Positions 44,784-52,445 of a stretch of DNA of 64,000 nucleotides are shown one piece after another. Made by a program: the position numbers and the translations under genes. Positions within the stretch are counted from its first letter, which is position 1; the number at the start of each line of letters is the position of its first letter. The notes under the pieces were generated by a model. The model saw nothing but the letters and a program-made list of their open reading frames with translations. It made no database searches and was not told the origin of the DNA. The DNA lies in NCBI GenBank assembly GCA_000803105.1, contig JTDA01000008.1, positions 1-64,000 of the forward strand, written 5' to 3'. This DNA is from Coprobacter secundus (GTDB lineage: Bacteria > Bacteroidota > Bacteroidia > Bacteroidales > Coprobacteraceae).

Positions 44784-45404
44784 ATGGAGAAAATAAAGAT
44801 TATAAAAATGAATATAGATTTTGATAAAATGGGAGGTTTGGTCCCTGCAATAATTCAGGATAGTTATACCTCGAAAGTACTGATGTTAGGATTTATGAAT
44901 GCAGAGGCTTTGCAAAAAACTCGGGAATTGGGCAAAGTCACATTCTTTAGCCGTACAAAGAATCGTTTATGGACAAAGGGGGAGGAGAGTGGAAATTTCC
45001 TTTTGGTGGATTCCATAAAAGAAGATTGTGACCGGGATACCCTTTTGATAAAAGTTCGTCCGGTAGGGCCGGTTTGTCATACGGGCAGTGATACCTGTTT
45101 TGATGAAAAGAATGTGGAAGATATCATGTTCTTAAAATATTTGCAGGATTTTATCGATCGTCGCAAGCAAGAAATGCCTGAAGGCTCATACACGACATCT
45201 TTATTTAATAAAGGAATTAACCGTATGGCTCAAAAAGTGGGGGAAGAAGCTGTAGAGACTGTTATAGAAGCAACGAACGGTACGGACGACCGGTTGATAT
45301 ACGAGGCATCGGATTTGATATATCACTTGATAGTGTTACTTACATCAAAAGGATATAGAATCGAAGATTTGGCACGGGAATTGCAGTCAAGACATAAAGA
45401 ATAA
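44784..45404 (+). CDS. hisIE: Bifunctional phosphoribosyl-AMP cyclohydrolase / phosphoribosyl-ATP pyrophosphatase
   Basis: Performs steps 2 and 3 of histidine synthesis. 206 residues: N-terminal HisI domain (IQDSYTSKVLMLGFMNAEAL; GNFLLVDSIKEDCDRDTLLIKV; the metal-binding Cys in GPVCHTGSDTCF) and C-terminal HisE domain (YTTSLFNKGINRMAQKVGEEAVETVIEA). The ATG at 44784 is preferred over the TTG one codon before. Ends 7 bp before ftsE. hisG, hisD, hisC and hisB are not in the window, so the pathway is split in this genome. Confidence 0.96.
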   Translation: MEKIKIIKMNIDFDKMGGLVPAIIQDSYTSKVLMLGFMNAEALQKTRELGKVTFFSRTKNRLWTKGEESGNFLLVDSIKEDCDRDTLLIKVRPVGPVCHTGSDTCFDEKNVEDIMFLKYLQDFIDRRKQEMPEGSYTTSLFNKGINRMAQKVGEEAVETVIEATNGTDDRLIYEASDLIYHLIVLLTSKGYRIEDLARELQSRHKE

Positions 45405-45411
45405 TCTTGAA

Positions 45412-46098
45412 ATGGAAGAAAAATTGCTGGTACAATATAACAAAGTCGAAGTTTGCCGGAAAGAACTTATTGTCCTTAAAGAGGTAGATTTTAAATTATA
45501 TGCAGGAGAATTTGTATACTTTATTGGACGAGTGGGGACGGGAAAGAGCAGTCTTTTGAAAACAATGTATGCTGACATTCCCATTTTGGAAGGGGAGGCT
45601 TCTGTTTTGGGATATAATATGAAGATGCTGAAAAGAAAAGACATTCCTATGTTGCGCCGGCAAATCGGTATCGTTTTTCAAGATTTTCAGTTATTGACGG
45701 ATCGTTCGGTAAATGAAAACCTTGAGTTTGTATTAAAAGCGACCGGATGGAAAGATAAAGCTGATATTGCAGAGAGGGTAGAGCAGGTTCTCGTACAGGT
45801 AGGGATGCAGAAGAAAGCATATAAAATGCCTCATGAGTTATCGGGAGGTGAACAACAGCGAATTGTTATTGCCCGAGCCTTGTTGAACTCACCACAAATA
45901 ATTTTGGCCGATGAGCCGACGGGGAATCTTGACCCCCAAACCGGACAACAGATTGTTTCATTATTGCATTCTATTTGCCAGACAGGGACGGCCGTGATTA
46001 TGACGACTCATAATCATCATTTGGTTGATGAGTTTCCGGGCAGAATTTTGAAATGTGAAAACAAAAAGCTTGTAGAAGTCAATAATACAAAAGACTAA
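45412..46098 (+). CDS. ftsE: FtsE-like ABC transporter ATP-binding protein
   Basis: 228 residues: Walker A GRVGTGKSS, Q-loop IVFQDFQLLTDRSVNENL, ABC signature ELSGGEQQRI, Walker B IILADEPTGNLD, and H-loop MTTHNHH. FtsE energises FtsX to activate septal peptidoglycan hydrolases. No ftsX is adjacent, which is common when the pair is split; other LolD/MacB-like ATPases share much of this sequence but the short length and the T-D-R-S-V-x-x-N motif favour FtsE. Seven bp after hisIE, so probably transcribed with it. The gap of 107 bp before lysC holds a separate promoter. Confidence 0.85.
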   Translation: MEEKLLVQYNKVEVCRKELIVLKEVDFKLYAGEFVYFIGRVGTGKSSLLKTMYADIPILEGEASVLGYNMKMLKRKDIPMLRRQIGIVFQDFQLLTDRSVNENLEFVLKATGWKDKADIAERVEQVLVQVGMQKKAYKMPHELSGGEQQRIVIARALLNSPQIILADEPTGNLDPQTGQQIVSLLHSICQTGTAVIMTTHNHHLVDEFPGRILKCENKKLVEVNNTKD

Positions 46099-46107
46099 TA
46101 TCAACTA

Positions 46108-46138
46108 TTTGTAATTCAGTATAAAAACAATACCTTTG
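46108..46138 (+). promoter_or_regulatory. Bacteroidota-type promoter of lysC
   Basis: TTTG at 46108-46111, 19 bp, then TACCTTTG at 46131-46138: a full match to the phylum consensus. The predicted transcript start near 46142 leaves a 5' leader of about 60 nt before lysC. No lysine riboswitch fold was evident in that leader. Confidence 0.8.
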
Positions 46139-46205
46139 CAGGCAATTTGAAAAAACGTAATTTATAACAGGTAAATATAACAACGTAACAATTTAAAAAA
46201 CGAAA

Positions 46206-47525
46206 ATGAAAGTTTTAAAATTTGGTGGAACTTCTGTAGGATCAGCACAGAGAATCAAGGATGTTGCCAACCTGATTTGCGATGGAGAGCAAAAGATAGT
46301 TGTACTCTCGGCTATGTCGGGAACGACTAATACTCTCGTGGAGATATCAGATTATTTGTATAAGAAAAATTCTGATGGTGCAAATGAGACGATTAATGCA
46401 CTGGAACGGAAATATGCCGGTGTTATAGATGAACTTTATACGACGGAGGAGTATAAACAGAAAGCTGCTGAAATTGTAAAGACTCATTTTGATTATATCC
46501 GTTCTTTTACAAAAGACCTGTTTACCATGTTTGAAGAAAAAGTTGTCCTTTCTCAGGGAGAACTTATTTCTACCGCTATGATGAATTTGTATTTATTAGA
46601 GAAAGGGATAAAGTCTGTTCTTATTCCGGCTCTTGATTATATGCGTACCGATAAAAATGCCGAGCCGGATCCTAATTATATCAAGACAAAGTTAAATGAT
46701 TTGTTGGGGGCAAATAAAGATGCAGATATATATATAACGCAAGGATATATTTGTCGGAACGCTTACGGTGAAGTTGATAATTTACAGAGGGGAGGAAGCG
46801 ATTATTCCGCCTCGTTAGTGGGGGCCGCTATAAAAGCTGAGGAGATACAAATATGGACGGATATTGATGGTATGCATAATAATGATCCACGTTTTGTAGA
46901 GCATACTTCTCCTGTACGTCAGTTACATTTTGAGGAAGCGGCAGAGTTAGCTTATTTTGGAGCTAAGATATTGCATCCGACATGTATTTTACCCGCTAAA
47001 TTAAATAATATTCCTGTACGTTTGTTGAATACAATGGAACCTAATGCTCCGGGAACACTGATTTATAATCAGACTGAGCAGGGAAAAATTAAGGCTGTCG
47101 CCGCCAAAGATGGCATCACAGCCATAAAAATAAAGTCGGGTCGAATGCTTTTGGCTTATGGATTCTTGCGTAAAGTATTTGAAATATTTGAGAGCTACCA
47201 AACTGCTATCGATATGGTGACAACTTCGGAAGTAGGTGTTTCTGTTACGATAGACAATACAAAGCATTTGACGGAGATATTGGATGACTTGAAAAAATTT
47301 GGCACAGTAACAGTTGATGAAGATATGGTAATCATCTGTGTTGTGGGAGATTTGGAATGGAATAATATAGGATTTGAATCGAATGCGATGGAGGCAATGA
47401 AAAATGTGCCGGTACGTATGATATCATACGGAGGGAGCAATTACAATATATCTTTCCTGATAAAAGCAGAAGATAAGAAAAAGGCTTTACAAGCTCTAAG
47501 TGATTCTCTTTTTAACAATAAATAA
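46206..47525 (+). CDS. lysC: Aspartate kinase
   Basis: First step of the aspartate-family pathway (lysine, threonine, methionine, diaminopimelate). 439 residues: N-terminal KFGGTSVGSAQRI, VLSQGELISTAMM, GGSDYSASLVGAAI, WTDIDGM and FGAKILHPTC in the kinase domain, then two ACT domains (about 305-370 and 380-439) for feedback inhibition. It is monofunctional, with no homoserine dehydrogenase part. Followed by lysA after an intergenic terminator, so it can be expressed alone or together with lysA. Confidence 0.97.
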   Translation: MKVLKFGGTSVGSAQRIKDVANLICDGEQKIVVLSAMSGTTNTLVEISDYLYKKNSDGANETINALERKYAGVIDELYTTEEYKQKAAEIVKTHFDYIRSFTKDLFTMFEEKVVLSQGELISTAMMNLYLLEKGIKSVLIPALDYMRTDKNAEPDPNYIKTKLNDLLGANKDADIYITQGYICRNAYGEVDNLQRGGSDYSASLVGAAIKAEEIQIWTDIDGMHNNDPRFVEHTSPVRQLHFEEAAELAYFGAKILHPTCILPAKLNNIPVRLLNTMEPNAPGTLIYNQTEQGKIKAVAAKDGITAIKIKSGRMLLAYGFLRKVFEIFESYQTAIDMVTTSEVGVSVTIDNTKHLTEILDDLKKFGTVTVDEDMVIICVVGDLEWNNIGFESNAMEAMKNVPVRMISYGGSNYNISFLIKAEDKKKALQALSDSLFNNK

Positions 47526-47531
47526 TACCAA

Positions 47532-47561
47532 ACACGGGCCTATCATAACCCGTGTTTTTTG
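47532..47561 (+). terminator. Terminator between lysC and lysA
   Basis: ACACGGG (47532-47538) and CCCGTGT (47549-47555) form a 7-bp stem with a 10-nt loop followed by TTTTTT. lysA begins 26 bp later on the same strand, so this is a site of partial termination or attenuation. Confidence 0.75.
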
Positions 47562-47586
47562 ATTTTAAAAATTAAAACGACAAGCG

Positions 47587-48741
47587 ATGAAAGGAACGTT
47601 TCCTATTGAAAAATTTAGTCATTTGAGCACTCCTTTTTATTACTATGATACCCAATTATTACGAGATACTTTATTTGAAATAAACAAAGAGGCGGGGAGG
47701 CATAATTTTCATGTGCACTATGCTGTCAAAGCGAATGCAAATAGTCGTATATTATCGATTATTAGAGAAAACGGATTGGGGGCTGATTGTGTAAGCGGAG
47801 GTGAAATAAAAGCCGCTTTGAAGGCGGGCTTTCCTGCTGATAAGATTGTATTTGCGGGTGTGGGCAAGGCTGATTGGGAGATAAATTTAGGGCTTGATGC
47901 CGGAATTTTTTGTTTTAATGTAGAGTCGGTTCCTGAGTTAGATGTAATAAATGAACTGTCGGCAGCTAAAAATATGGTGGCTCCGATTGCTTTGCGTATC
48001 AATCCGAATATCGATGCACATACACACCATTATATAACGACGGGCTTAAATGAAAATAAATTTGGTATAAGCCTTTCTCATCTTGACCAAGTATTGGATC
48101 ATTTGTCCGAATTGAAAAATATACGTTTGCTTGGGCTTCATTTTCATATTGGCTCACAGATAACAGATATGGATGCTTTTAAAAGTCTGTGTATACGTAT
48201 CAATGAAATACAGGAACACCTTTATCAGCGAATGTTGATTGTAGATATAATCAATGTTGGAGGCGGTCTTGGAGTTGACTATGAAAACCCAGATCGTAAT
48301 TCGATACCGGATTTTCATCACTATTTTGAAACGTTTTATAAACATTTAAAGTTACGTCCTAAACAAAAGCTTCATTTTGAATTGGGGCGGGCAGTCGTTT
48401 GTCAGAGTGGTTCATTGATAACCAAAGTCCTTTATGTAAAGGAGGGGGTAAATAAAAAATTTGTAATAGTTGATGCCGGAATGACGGATCTGATACGTCC
48501 GGCACTTTATCAGGCTTATCATAAAATAGAGAACATAACGTCTGATAAAATTGAGGAAGAATATGATGTTGTAGGGCCGATATGTGAATCATCGGATTGT
48601 TTTGGCAAGATAGTTTCCCTTAATCAAACACAGAGGGGGGATATCATTGCATTACGTTCGGCAGGTGCTTATGGGGAAATCATGGCTTCACAATATAATT
48701 GTCGTAGTCTTCCTAAAGCTTATTATTCTGATGATTTGTAA
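47587..48741 (+). CDS. lysA: Diaminopimelate decarboxylase
   Basis: Last step of lysine synthesis, converting meso-DAP to lysine with PLP. 384 residues of the alanine racemase-fold type: PLP Lys in VHYAVKANAN, glycine loop NVGGGLGVDY, LHFELGRAVVCQSG, and active-site Cys-Glu region GPICESSDCFG. Slightly shorter than the E. coli enzyme but complete. Follows lysC; no obvious promoter in the 61-bp gap. Confidence 0.96.
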   Translation: MKGTFPIEKFSHLSTPFYYYDTQLLRDTLFEINKEAGRHNFHVHYAVKANANSRILSIIRENGLGADCVSGGEIKAALKAGFPADKIVFAGVGKADWEINLGLDAGIFCFNVESVPELDVINELSAAKNMVAPIALRINPNIDAHTHHYITTGLNENKFGISLSHLDQVLDHLSELKNIRLLGLHFHIGSQITDMDAFKSLCIRINEIQEHLYQRMLIVDIINVGGGLGVDYENPDRNSIPDFHHYFETFYKHLKLRPKQKLHFELGRAVVCQSGSLITKVLYVKEGVNKKFVIVDAGMTDLIRPALYQAYHKIENITSDKIEEEYDVVGPICESSDCFGKIVSLNQTQRGDIIALRSAGAYGEIMASQYNCRSLPKAYYSDDL

Positions 48742-48789
48742 TTTCTATAAAAATGAATAATTGGAAGTGAAAAATATATTCTGAATATA

Positions 48790-48857
48790 CCTTATAATTT
48801 GAAAATATACAGGCATGTATAACACCATACATGCCTGTATATTTTCAAATTATAAGG
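48790..48857. terminator. 31-bp perfect palindrome after lysA
   Basis: Arms at 48790-48820 and 48827-48857 are exact reverse complements with a 6-nt loop (AACACC). It lies 48 bp after lysA. It is long and AT-rich for a terminator, but placement fits transcription termination. The rest of the 550-bp gap to the regulator gene holds the regulator promoter and no visible gene. Confidence 0.75.
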
Positions 48858-49247
48858 TGTTTTGTGTACGAAGGATTCATTAATAGGGCCAGTTTCGTTA
48901 TGACGTTCGGAACAAATATGCGTTTTTTTTAAATACTATATTTTTAAAATTTTCTTTCGATATTTCAATTTCATAGTTGCTTCTGTAAACAAAAATTTCT
49001 ACAATAAGAGTAAATTCATAAATATTTTTTTGTTCTTGATATCACAACTGATAGGAGCTTTCTACTAATAGTATTATTTTTTATATAGCAAGAGTTTAAA
49101 CTTCTGATTCTAAAGATATAATCTGTTGAAATAAGGTCGAAAATATAGTTTATTTTTAACCGGTTGTTGACTATATAAGTAGTATGGTTGAGTAGAAAAT
49201 TATGTTAATTATTGGCAAATAAAAGTATAATGTGAAAAAAATATTAT

Positions 49248-49255
49248 TATATTTG
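49248..49255 (+). promoter_or_regulatory. -7 element of the PerR-like regulator gene
   Basis: TATATTTG followed by C, 36 bp before the ATG. It sits directly upstream of the palindromic operator candidate at 49271. Confidence 0.6.
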
Positions 49256-49270
49256 CAATGAAATTAAAAA

Positions 49271-49283
49271 TGTAATGATTACA
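49271..49283. promoter_or_regulatory. Palindromic Fur/PerR-type operator candidate
   Basis: TGTAATGATTACA is a perfect 6-1-6 palindrome, lying between the -7 element and the start codon of the Fur-family gene. It resembles the dyad symmetry of PerR/Fur boxes, suggesting autoregulation. A half-site-like TGTAATG recurs at 49289. Confidence 0.55.
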
Positions 49284-49291
49284 ATTTTGTA

Positions 49292-49702
49292 ATGAAACAG
49301 GAATTCATACACGGATATTTATTAAGTCATAAAATAAAGCCTTCTATGCAACGGATTGCTATTATGGATTATTTGTTTGAGCATAAAGTACATCCGACAG
49401 TTGATAAAATATTTAATGATTTATATCCGCAAATTCCGACTCTTTCTAAAACGACGGTATACAATACATTAAAGTTATTTGCGTATCAAGGAGCTGTCCA
49501 AGTGCTGACGATCGATGAGAAAAACACTCGTTTTGATGCAGATATTTCTCAACACGGGCATTTTAAATGTAAGATTTGTGGAGAAATATATGATTTACCC
49601 AAAGAGTATTTTAGTATTATACCTACGGGAAAAGTAGGGGAGTTTGAAGTTGATGAAGTTCAGGTTTATTATAAAGGTTATTGTAAAAAGTGTCGTCAAT
49701 GA
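49292..49702 (+). CDS. perR: Fur-family transcriptional regulator, PerR-like
   Basis: 136 residues. Winged-helix DNA-binding half (MQRIAIMDYLFEHKVHPTVDKIF; TLSKTTVYNTLKLF) and dimerisation half with the regulatory-metal ligands (H34; RFDADISQHGHFKC with D82/D84, H88, H90) and structural zinc Cys pairs C93/C96 and C131/C134. The position beside a reverse rubrerythrin gene, a classic peroxide-defence target, favours PerR over Fur or Zur. In PerR, metal-catalysed oxidation of the regulatory-site His inactivates the protein. Name is a best guess. Confidence 0.85.
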   Translation: MKQEFIHGYLLSHKIKPSMQRIAIMDYLFEHKVHPTVDKIFNDLYPQIPTLSKTTVYNTLKLFAYQGAVQVLTIDEKNTRFDADISQHGHFKCKICGEIYDLPKEYFSIIPTGKVGEFEVDEVQVYYKGYCKKCRQ

Positions 49703-49754
49703 CGATTTTTATTGAATAATTATATCTTAAAACTTAATTAGGAGGAATTGAATT

Positions 49755-50309
49755 ATGAAAAAGAAATGGATTTGCACAGTATGCGGTTATGTACATGAAG
49801 GTGAAGAAGCTCCCGAATTTTGTCCTCAATGTAAACAACCCAAAAGTAAATTTAAAGAAGTTGTGGAGACTGAAGGAGCTCTTCAGTTTGCAGACGAACA
49901 TAGAATTGGTGTCGCAAAAGGAGTAGATGCTGAGGTATTGGAAGGATTGAAAGCTCATTTTAACGGAGAATGTACAGAAGTCGGTATGTATCTTGCCATG
50001 AGTCGCCAAGCTGACCGCGAAGGTTATCCTGAAGTAGCAGAAGCATATAAGCGTATTGCTTGGGAGGAAGCTGAACATGCAGCAAAATTTGCTGAACTTC
50101 TGGGCGAAGTAGTATGGGATACCAAAACAAATCTAAAGGCTCGTATGGATGCAGAAGCCGGAGCATGTGAAGATAAAAAAAGGATTGCTACTCGTGCTAA
50201 AGAATTAGGATTGGATGCAATACATGATACTGTTCATGAAATGTGTAAAGACGAAGCTCGTCATGGCAAGGCATTTGAAGGTTTGTATAATAGATTCTTT
50301 AAGAAATAA
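49755..50309 (+). CDS. Reverse rubrerythrin (rubredoxin domain first)
   Basis: 184 residues. The N-terminal rubredoxin [Fe(SCys)4] site is C7-x2-C10 and C23-x2-C26, followed by a four-helix di-iron domain with EC-TEVGMYLAMSRQADREG, AWEEAEHAAKFAELLGE and MCKDEARHGKAFEGL supplying Glu/His ligands. Domain order is the reverse of classical rubrerythrin. Acts as NAD(P)H-peroxidase in the cytoplasm of anaerobes. A good AGGAGG-like sequence (TTAGGAGGAATTG) lies 5-10 bp upstream, unusually strong for this phylum. 52 bp after the PerR-like gene, so likely co-regulated. Confidence 0.93.
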   Translation: MKKKWICTVCGYVHEGEEAPEFCPQCKQPKSKFKEVVETEGALQFADEHRIGVAKGVDAEVLEGLKAHFNGECTEVGMYLAMSRQADREGYPEVAEAYKRIAWEEAEHAAKFAELLGEVVWDTKTNLKARMDAEAGACEDKKRIATRAKELGLDAIHDTVHEMCKDEARHGKAFEGLYNRFFKK

Positions 50310-50355
50310 ATTTTTCTATTTTAACAAGGATTTCTCTATATAGACATAACTTGAC

Positions 50356-50402
50356 AATCGGGAACATTTATCTATAAACTTACATGATAGATGTTCCCGA
50401 TT
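50356..50402. terminator. Convergent terminator between rubrerythrin and ECF sigma genes
   Basis: AATCGGGAACAT and ATGTTCCCGATT form a 12-bp stem with a ~22-nt loop, lying between the stops of two convergent genes. It can serve both. Confidence 0.75.
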
Positions 50403-50913
50403 ATTTATCGGGGGAGTCAGCTTTGAACTCTATAAGTTTTTTCTGCAAATCAAGTTTGATTGTGTGGAGTTCCCTTTTTATCGTCCCCAGAGGTAAATTC
50501 ATTTCTTGAGCTATTTCTTCATATTTATATTTTGACATATAAAGTCCAAATATAACTTTCTGCTTGTCATTGTTTATACTGGAAATAGCTTTATTTATAA
50601 ATTTATAATCGTATAAATAATCTGTTTTATCCGGGCCCATGATATTATCCGCAATTTCGTCCAAATCAATGAACGTGTTGTTATGAACAGATTCTTTTCT
50701 ATATCTGTTTATGAATAAATTTTTCATTATGGTGAATGCCCAAGATTTAAAATTTGTATTTTCTATAAACTTTTCGTGGTTTTCTAATGTTTTAAGGATA
50801 GTATCTTGAAGAAGGTCTTTTGCATCGTCGTCGTTTAATGTTAGAGAATATGCAAATTTTAAAAGCTGGTTATGTAACTTTAATAGATTATCGGCTACGA
50901 ATATGAACGACAT
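50401..50913 (-). CDS. ECF-type RNA polymerase sigma factor
   Basis: 170 residues with sigma region 2 (LLKFAYSLTLNDDDAKDLLQDTILKTLEN; FKSWAFTIMKNLFINRYRK) and region 4 (KVIFGLYMSKYKYEEIAQEMNLPLGTIKRELHTIKLDLQKKL). No anti-sigma or FecR gene is next to it, so control must come from elsewhere. Upstream, on the same strand, is a structured RNA with a U-tract ending 34 bp before the ATG, which could be either an independent small RNA or an attenuating leader of this gene. Confidence 0.92.
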   Translation of the reverse strand: MSFIFVADNLLKLHNQLLKFAYSLTLNDDDAKDLLQDTILKTLENHEKFIENTNFKSWAFTIMKNLFINRYRKESVHNNTFIDLDEIADNIMGPDKTDYLYDYKFINKAISSINNDKQKVIFGLYMSKYKYEEIAQEMNLPLGTIKRELHTIKLDLQKKLIEFKADSPDK

Positions 50914-50946
50914 TGGTACTAAAATTAAAGGGTTTTGTTTTATTTA

Positions 50947-51070
50947 TTAAAAAGAGCCTCCGCCGAAAAAAGTCGTCTCACTTACTTTTAGGCACATAAC
51001 TATTGCGTGCACAGCGGAGGCTTTGTATCCTTCTTCTGCACGCATAGCATGTTTTTAAGTAAATGAGACG
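50947..51070 (-). ncRNA. Structured RNA with pseudoknot and U-tract upstream of the ECF sigma gene
   Basis: Read on the minus strand, about 124 nt. A 14-bp stem (51057-51070 with 50974-50987, one G-U) encloses an 8-bp stem (51037-51044 with 51004-51011). In the apical loop, AGCCTCCGC (51014-51022) is exactly complementary to GCGGAGGCT (50955-50963) downstream of the closing stem, so a 9-bp pseudoknot forms next to a CTTTTTAAT tail. A promoter sits immediately upstream (next entry) and predicts a 5' end exactly at the first stem. All pairing was read directly from sequence. Not recognised as a named RNA family. Confidence 0.7.
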
Positions 51071-51073
51071 ATA

Positions 51074-51103
51074 CAAATTTAATGATAAATATCCATTTAC
51101 AAG
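51074..51103 (-). promoter_or_regulatory. Promoter of the structured RNA
   Basis: On the minus strand CTTG (51100-51103), 18 bp, then TAAATTTG (51074-51081), close to the phylum consensus TTTG-N19-TAnnTTTG. Predicted start is about four bases on, at 51070. Confidence 0.65.
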
Positions 51104-51250
51104 TGTGAAGGATAAAAATCTTTTTTATTAAAAAGATTTTTTGTTTTTAATTTAATGGGGATAAAAAATTTTAATGAGTTTCGCTTGGTGTTTGGGAAGT
51201 ACGGAAACGAATCATTAATTTATATCTTTCTAAGGTTTTAGGAAGATATT

Positions 51251-51573
51251 TTACTTTTTTGCCCATTCCCAGATAAGATTACTTTCGATATTAACTCCAA
51301 ACTCTTTTGCCTTTTTGAGAATATTTGGGGCTAATTCAGGTTTTGCGTTTTTAGGTGCGTATCTGCAATATGCTTTCCAGCTCTTACATGAGCAGCATCA
51401 GTCATTGGGCATGCTTGTTGTTCTGGCAATCCGGAATCTGAGTCTGAAGGTTCTTTTCTTTTGTATTGTACTGGATAATTTGGATGATAAAGCATGAAAG
51501 CAATGATATTTTTGGCTGAGGCTTTAAGATGATTCAAAATATTCCTGTATACCGAAAATTGTGTTACACACAT
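51251..51573 (-). pseudogene. Frameshifted small gene (AHVRAGKHIA motif)
   Basis: On the minus strand one frame reads ...YHPNYPVQYKRKEPSD, CPMTDAAHVRAGKHIADT and then meets a stop near 51331. Shifting frame in the A5 run at about 51346-51350 continues as APKNAKPELAPNILKKAKEFG, VNIESNLIWEWAKK and ends with TAA at 51251. Together this gives a coherent ~100-residue protein, so a one-base indel (mutation, sequencing error, or slippage) is likely. The P-M-x-D-A-A-H-V-R motif resembles a conserved stretch of short phage-associated hypothetical proteins, a loose recollection. Start is uncertain (Met at 51573 or 51495). Confidence 0.5.
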
Positions 51574-51637
51574 AATTAAGGAATTTGTAATTGTAAAACT
51601 TTTTGCGTAGACGGTTGTTATTGGTTTTAAAATCAAA

Positions 51638-51820
51638 ATGTTTATTGGTATGAGCCGTCGTATGGAACTTGAAAAGGAGATAGAGATAGCGCAGAATAAT
51701 ATTGCGAAAGCTGCACCTGATACTCCTAAGGAAGTAGTAGATGCTTGGAAAAAAGAGTTGGATAGTTTGGCTTTTGAGCTAAATAATCTTTATGATGACG
51801 ATGAACTGGAAGATTCTTAA
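51638..51820 (+). CDS. Small acidic coiled-coil protein
   Basis: 60 residues (or 56 from the second Met at 51650): SRRMELEKEIEIAQNNIAKA, PDTPKEVVDAWKKELDSL and an acidic tail YDDDELEDS. Two amphipathic helices are likely. It looks coding by composition. No function known to me. Divergent from the broken gene at 51251-51573, and 171 bp before the tRNA. Confidence 0.55.
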   Translation: MFIGMSRRMELEKEIEIAQNNIAKAAPDTPKEVVDAWKKELDSLAFELNNLYDDDELEDS

Positions 51821-51924
51821 AATCGTGTAGTATGAAACTAAAAAATATAATATATTTAAACAGTTGAAAATTATATATTTAGTTTTCGTATAGTTAATAA
51901 ATGAAGAAAAAAAGCTTTGATAAA

Positions 51925-51955
51925 TTTGGCAGTTAAAATTATTGCACTACCTTTG
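51925..51955 (+). promoter_or_regulatory. Promoter of tRNA-Lys
   Basis: TTTG (51925-51928), 19 bp, TACCTTTG (51948-51955): exact phylum consensus, 36 bp before the tRNA 5' end. Confidence 0.8.
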
Positions 51956-51991
51956 CAACGCATTTGAGAAATCGATGCACATATAACAGGA

Positions 51992-52064
51992 GATTCGCTA
52001 GCTCAGCAGGTAGAGCACAACACTTTTAATGTTGGGGTCCTGGGTTCGAGCCCCAGGCGGATCA
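51992..52064 (+). tRNA. tRNA-Lys (anticodon TTT)
   Basis: 73-nt cloverleaf read by eye: acceptor GATTCGC/GCGGATC (one G-T pair), D-arm GCTC/GAGC, anticodon stem CAACA/TGTTG with loop CTTTTAA (anticodon TTT), T-arm CTGGG/CCCAG with loop TTCGAGC, discriminator A. CCA is not encoded. Its 3' end is duplicated at 54478, see the island. Confidence 0.95.
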
Positions 52065-52180
52065 CAGAAACGCTGGACAGTAAATGTACAACTCCTACAA
52101 TATCAGGGTATTGTAGGAGTTTTTCTTTGTATAATGTCTGTGCCCTAAGACATGAAAAGGTCTCAAAAAGACACACTTTC
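52057..52180. repeat. Left attachment-type direct repeat at the tRNA-Lys 3' end
   Basis: Begins in the tRNA acceptor (GCGGATCAC) and continues with ACGCTGGACAG, TAAATGTAC, a terminator hairpin (CTCCTACAATA / TATTGTAGGAG then TTTTTC, 52092-52126) and CTTTGTATAATGTCTGTGC. The same order recurs at 54478-54600 with point changes and a 13-bp indel, which fits attL/attR of an integrated element. Confidence 0.7.
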
Positions 52181-52324
52181 GTGACCAATTCGTGACTTGT
52201 CCACCCTCTAAGATTTTAGGTCACGGGATGTCCCAAATCGGCGGTTTGTTGTCTTGATTTGTCCGTACTGCAAATATCTCATTTTCAGTTTGTCAATTTA
52301 AGTTTGTAACTAAAAAAAGAGATT

Positions 52325-52444
52325 ATGAGAAGTACTTTTAAGCTACTCTATTTCGTCAAACGGAATGCCGTAAAGAAGGACGGCAACGCACCGATTATCG
52401 CGCGTATCACTATCGACCAAGTATTTCCGGCTTCTTGGACTTAA
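52325..52444 (+). pseudogene. Truncated Bacteroidetes tyrosine recombinase (integrase) stub
   Basis: ATG-started frame of 39 codons: MRSTFKLLYFVKRNAVKKDG then NAPIIARITIDQVFPASWT and stop. The first ~31 residues match the arm-DNA-binding start of Bacteroidales phage/CTn integrases (M-R-S-T-F-K-x-L-F-Y-x-x-R-x-x-x-K-K-D-G). Catalytic domain absent; the frame runs directly into an antisense RteC-like fragment, so most of the gene was deleted. It lies 260 bp from the tRNA-Lys 3' end, the normal place for an integrase. Confidence 0.7.
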
Positions 52445-52445
52445 A

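Noticed and set aside
46142..46205. Lysine riboswitch before lysC
   Set aside because: The leader is only about 60 nt and AT-rich, far too short for the L-box aptamer; no paired arms were seen.
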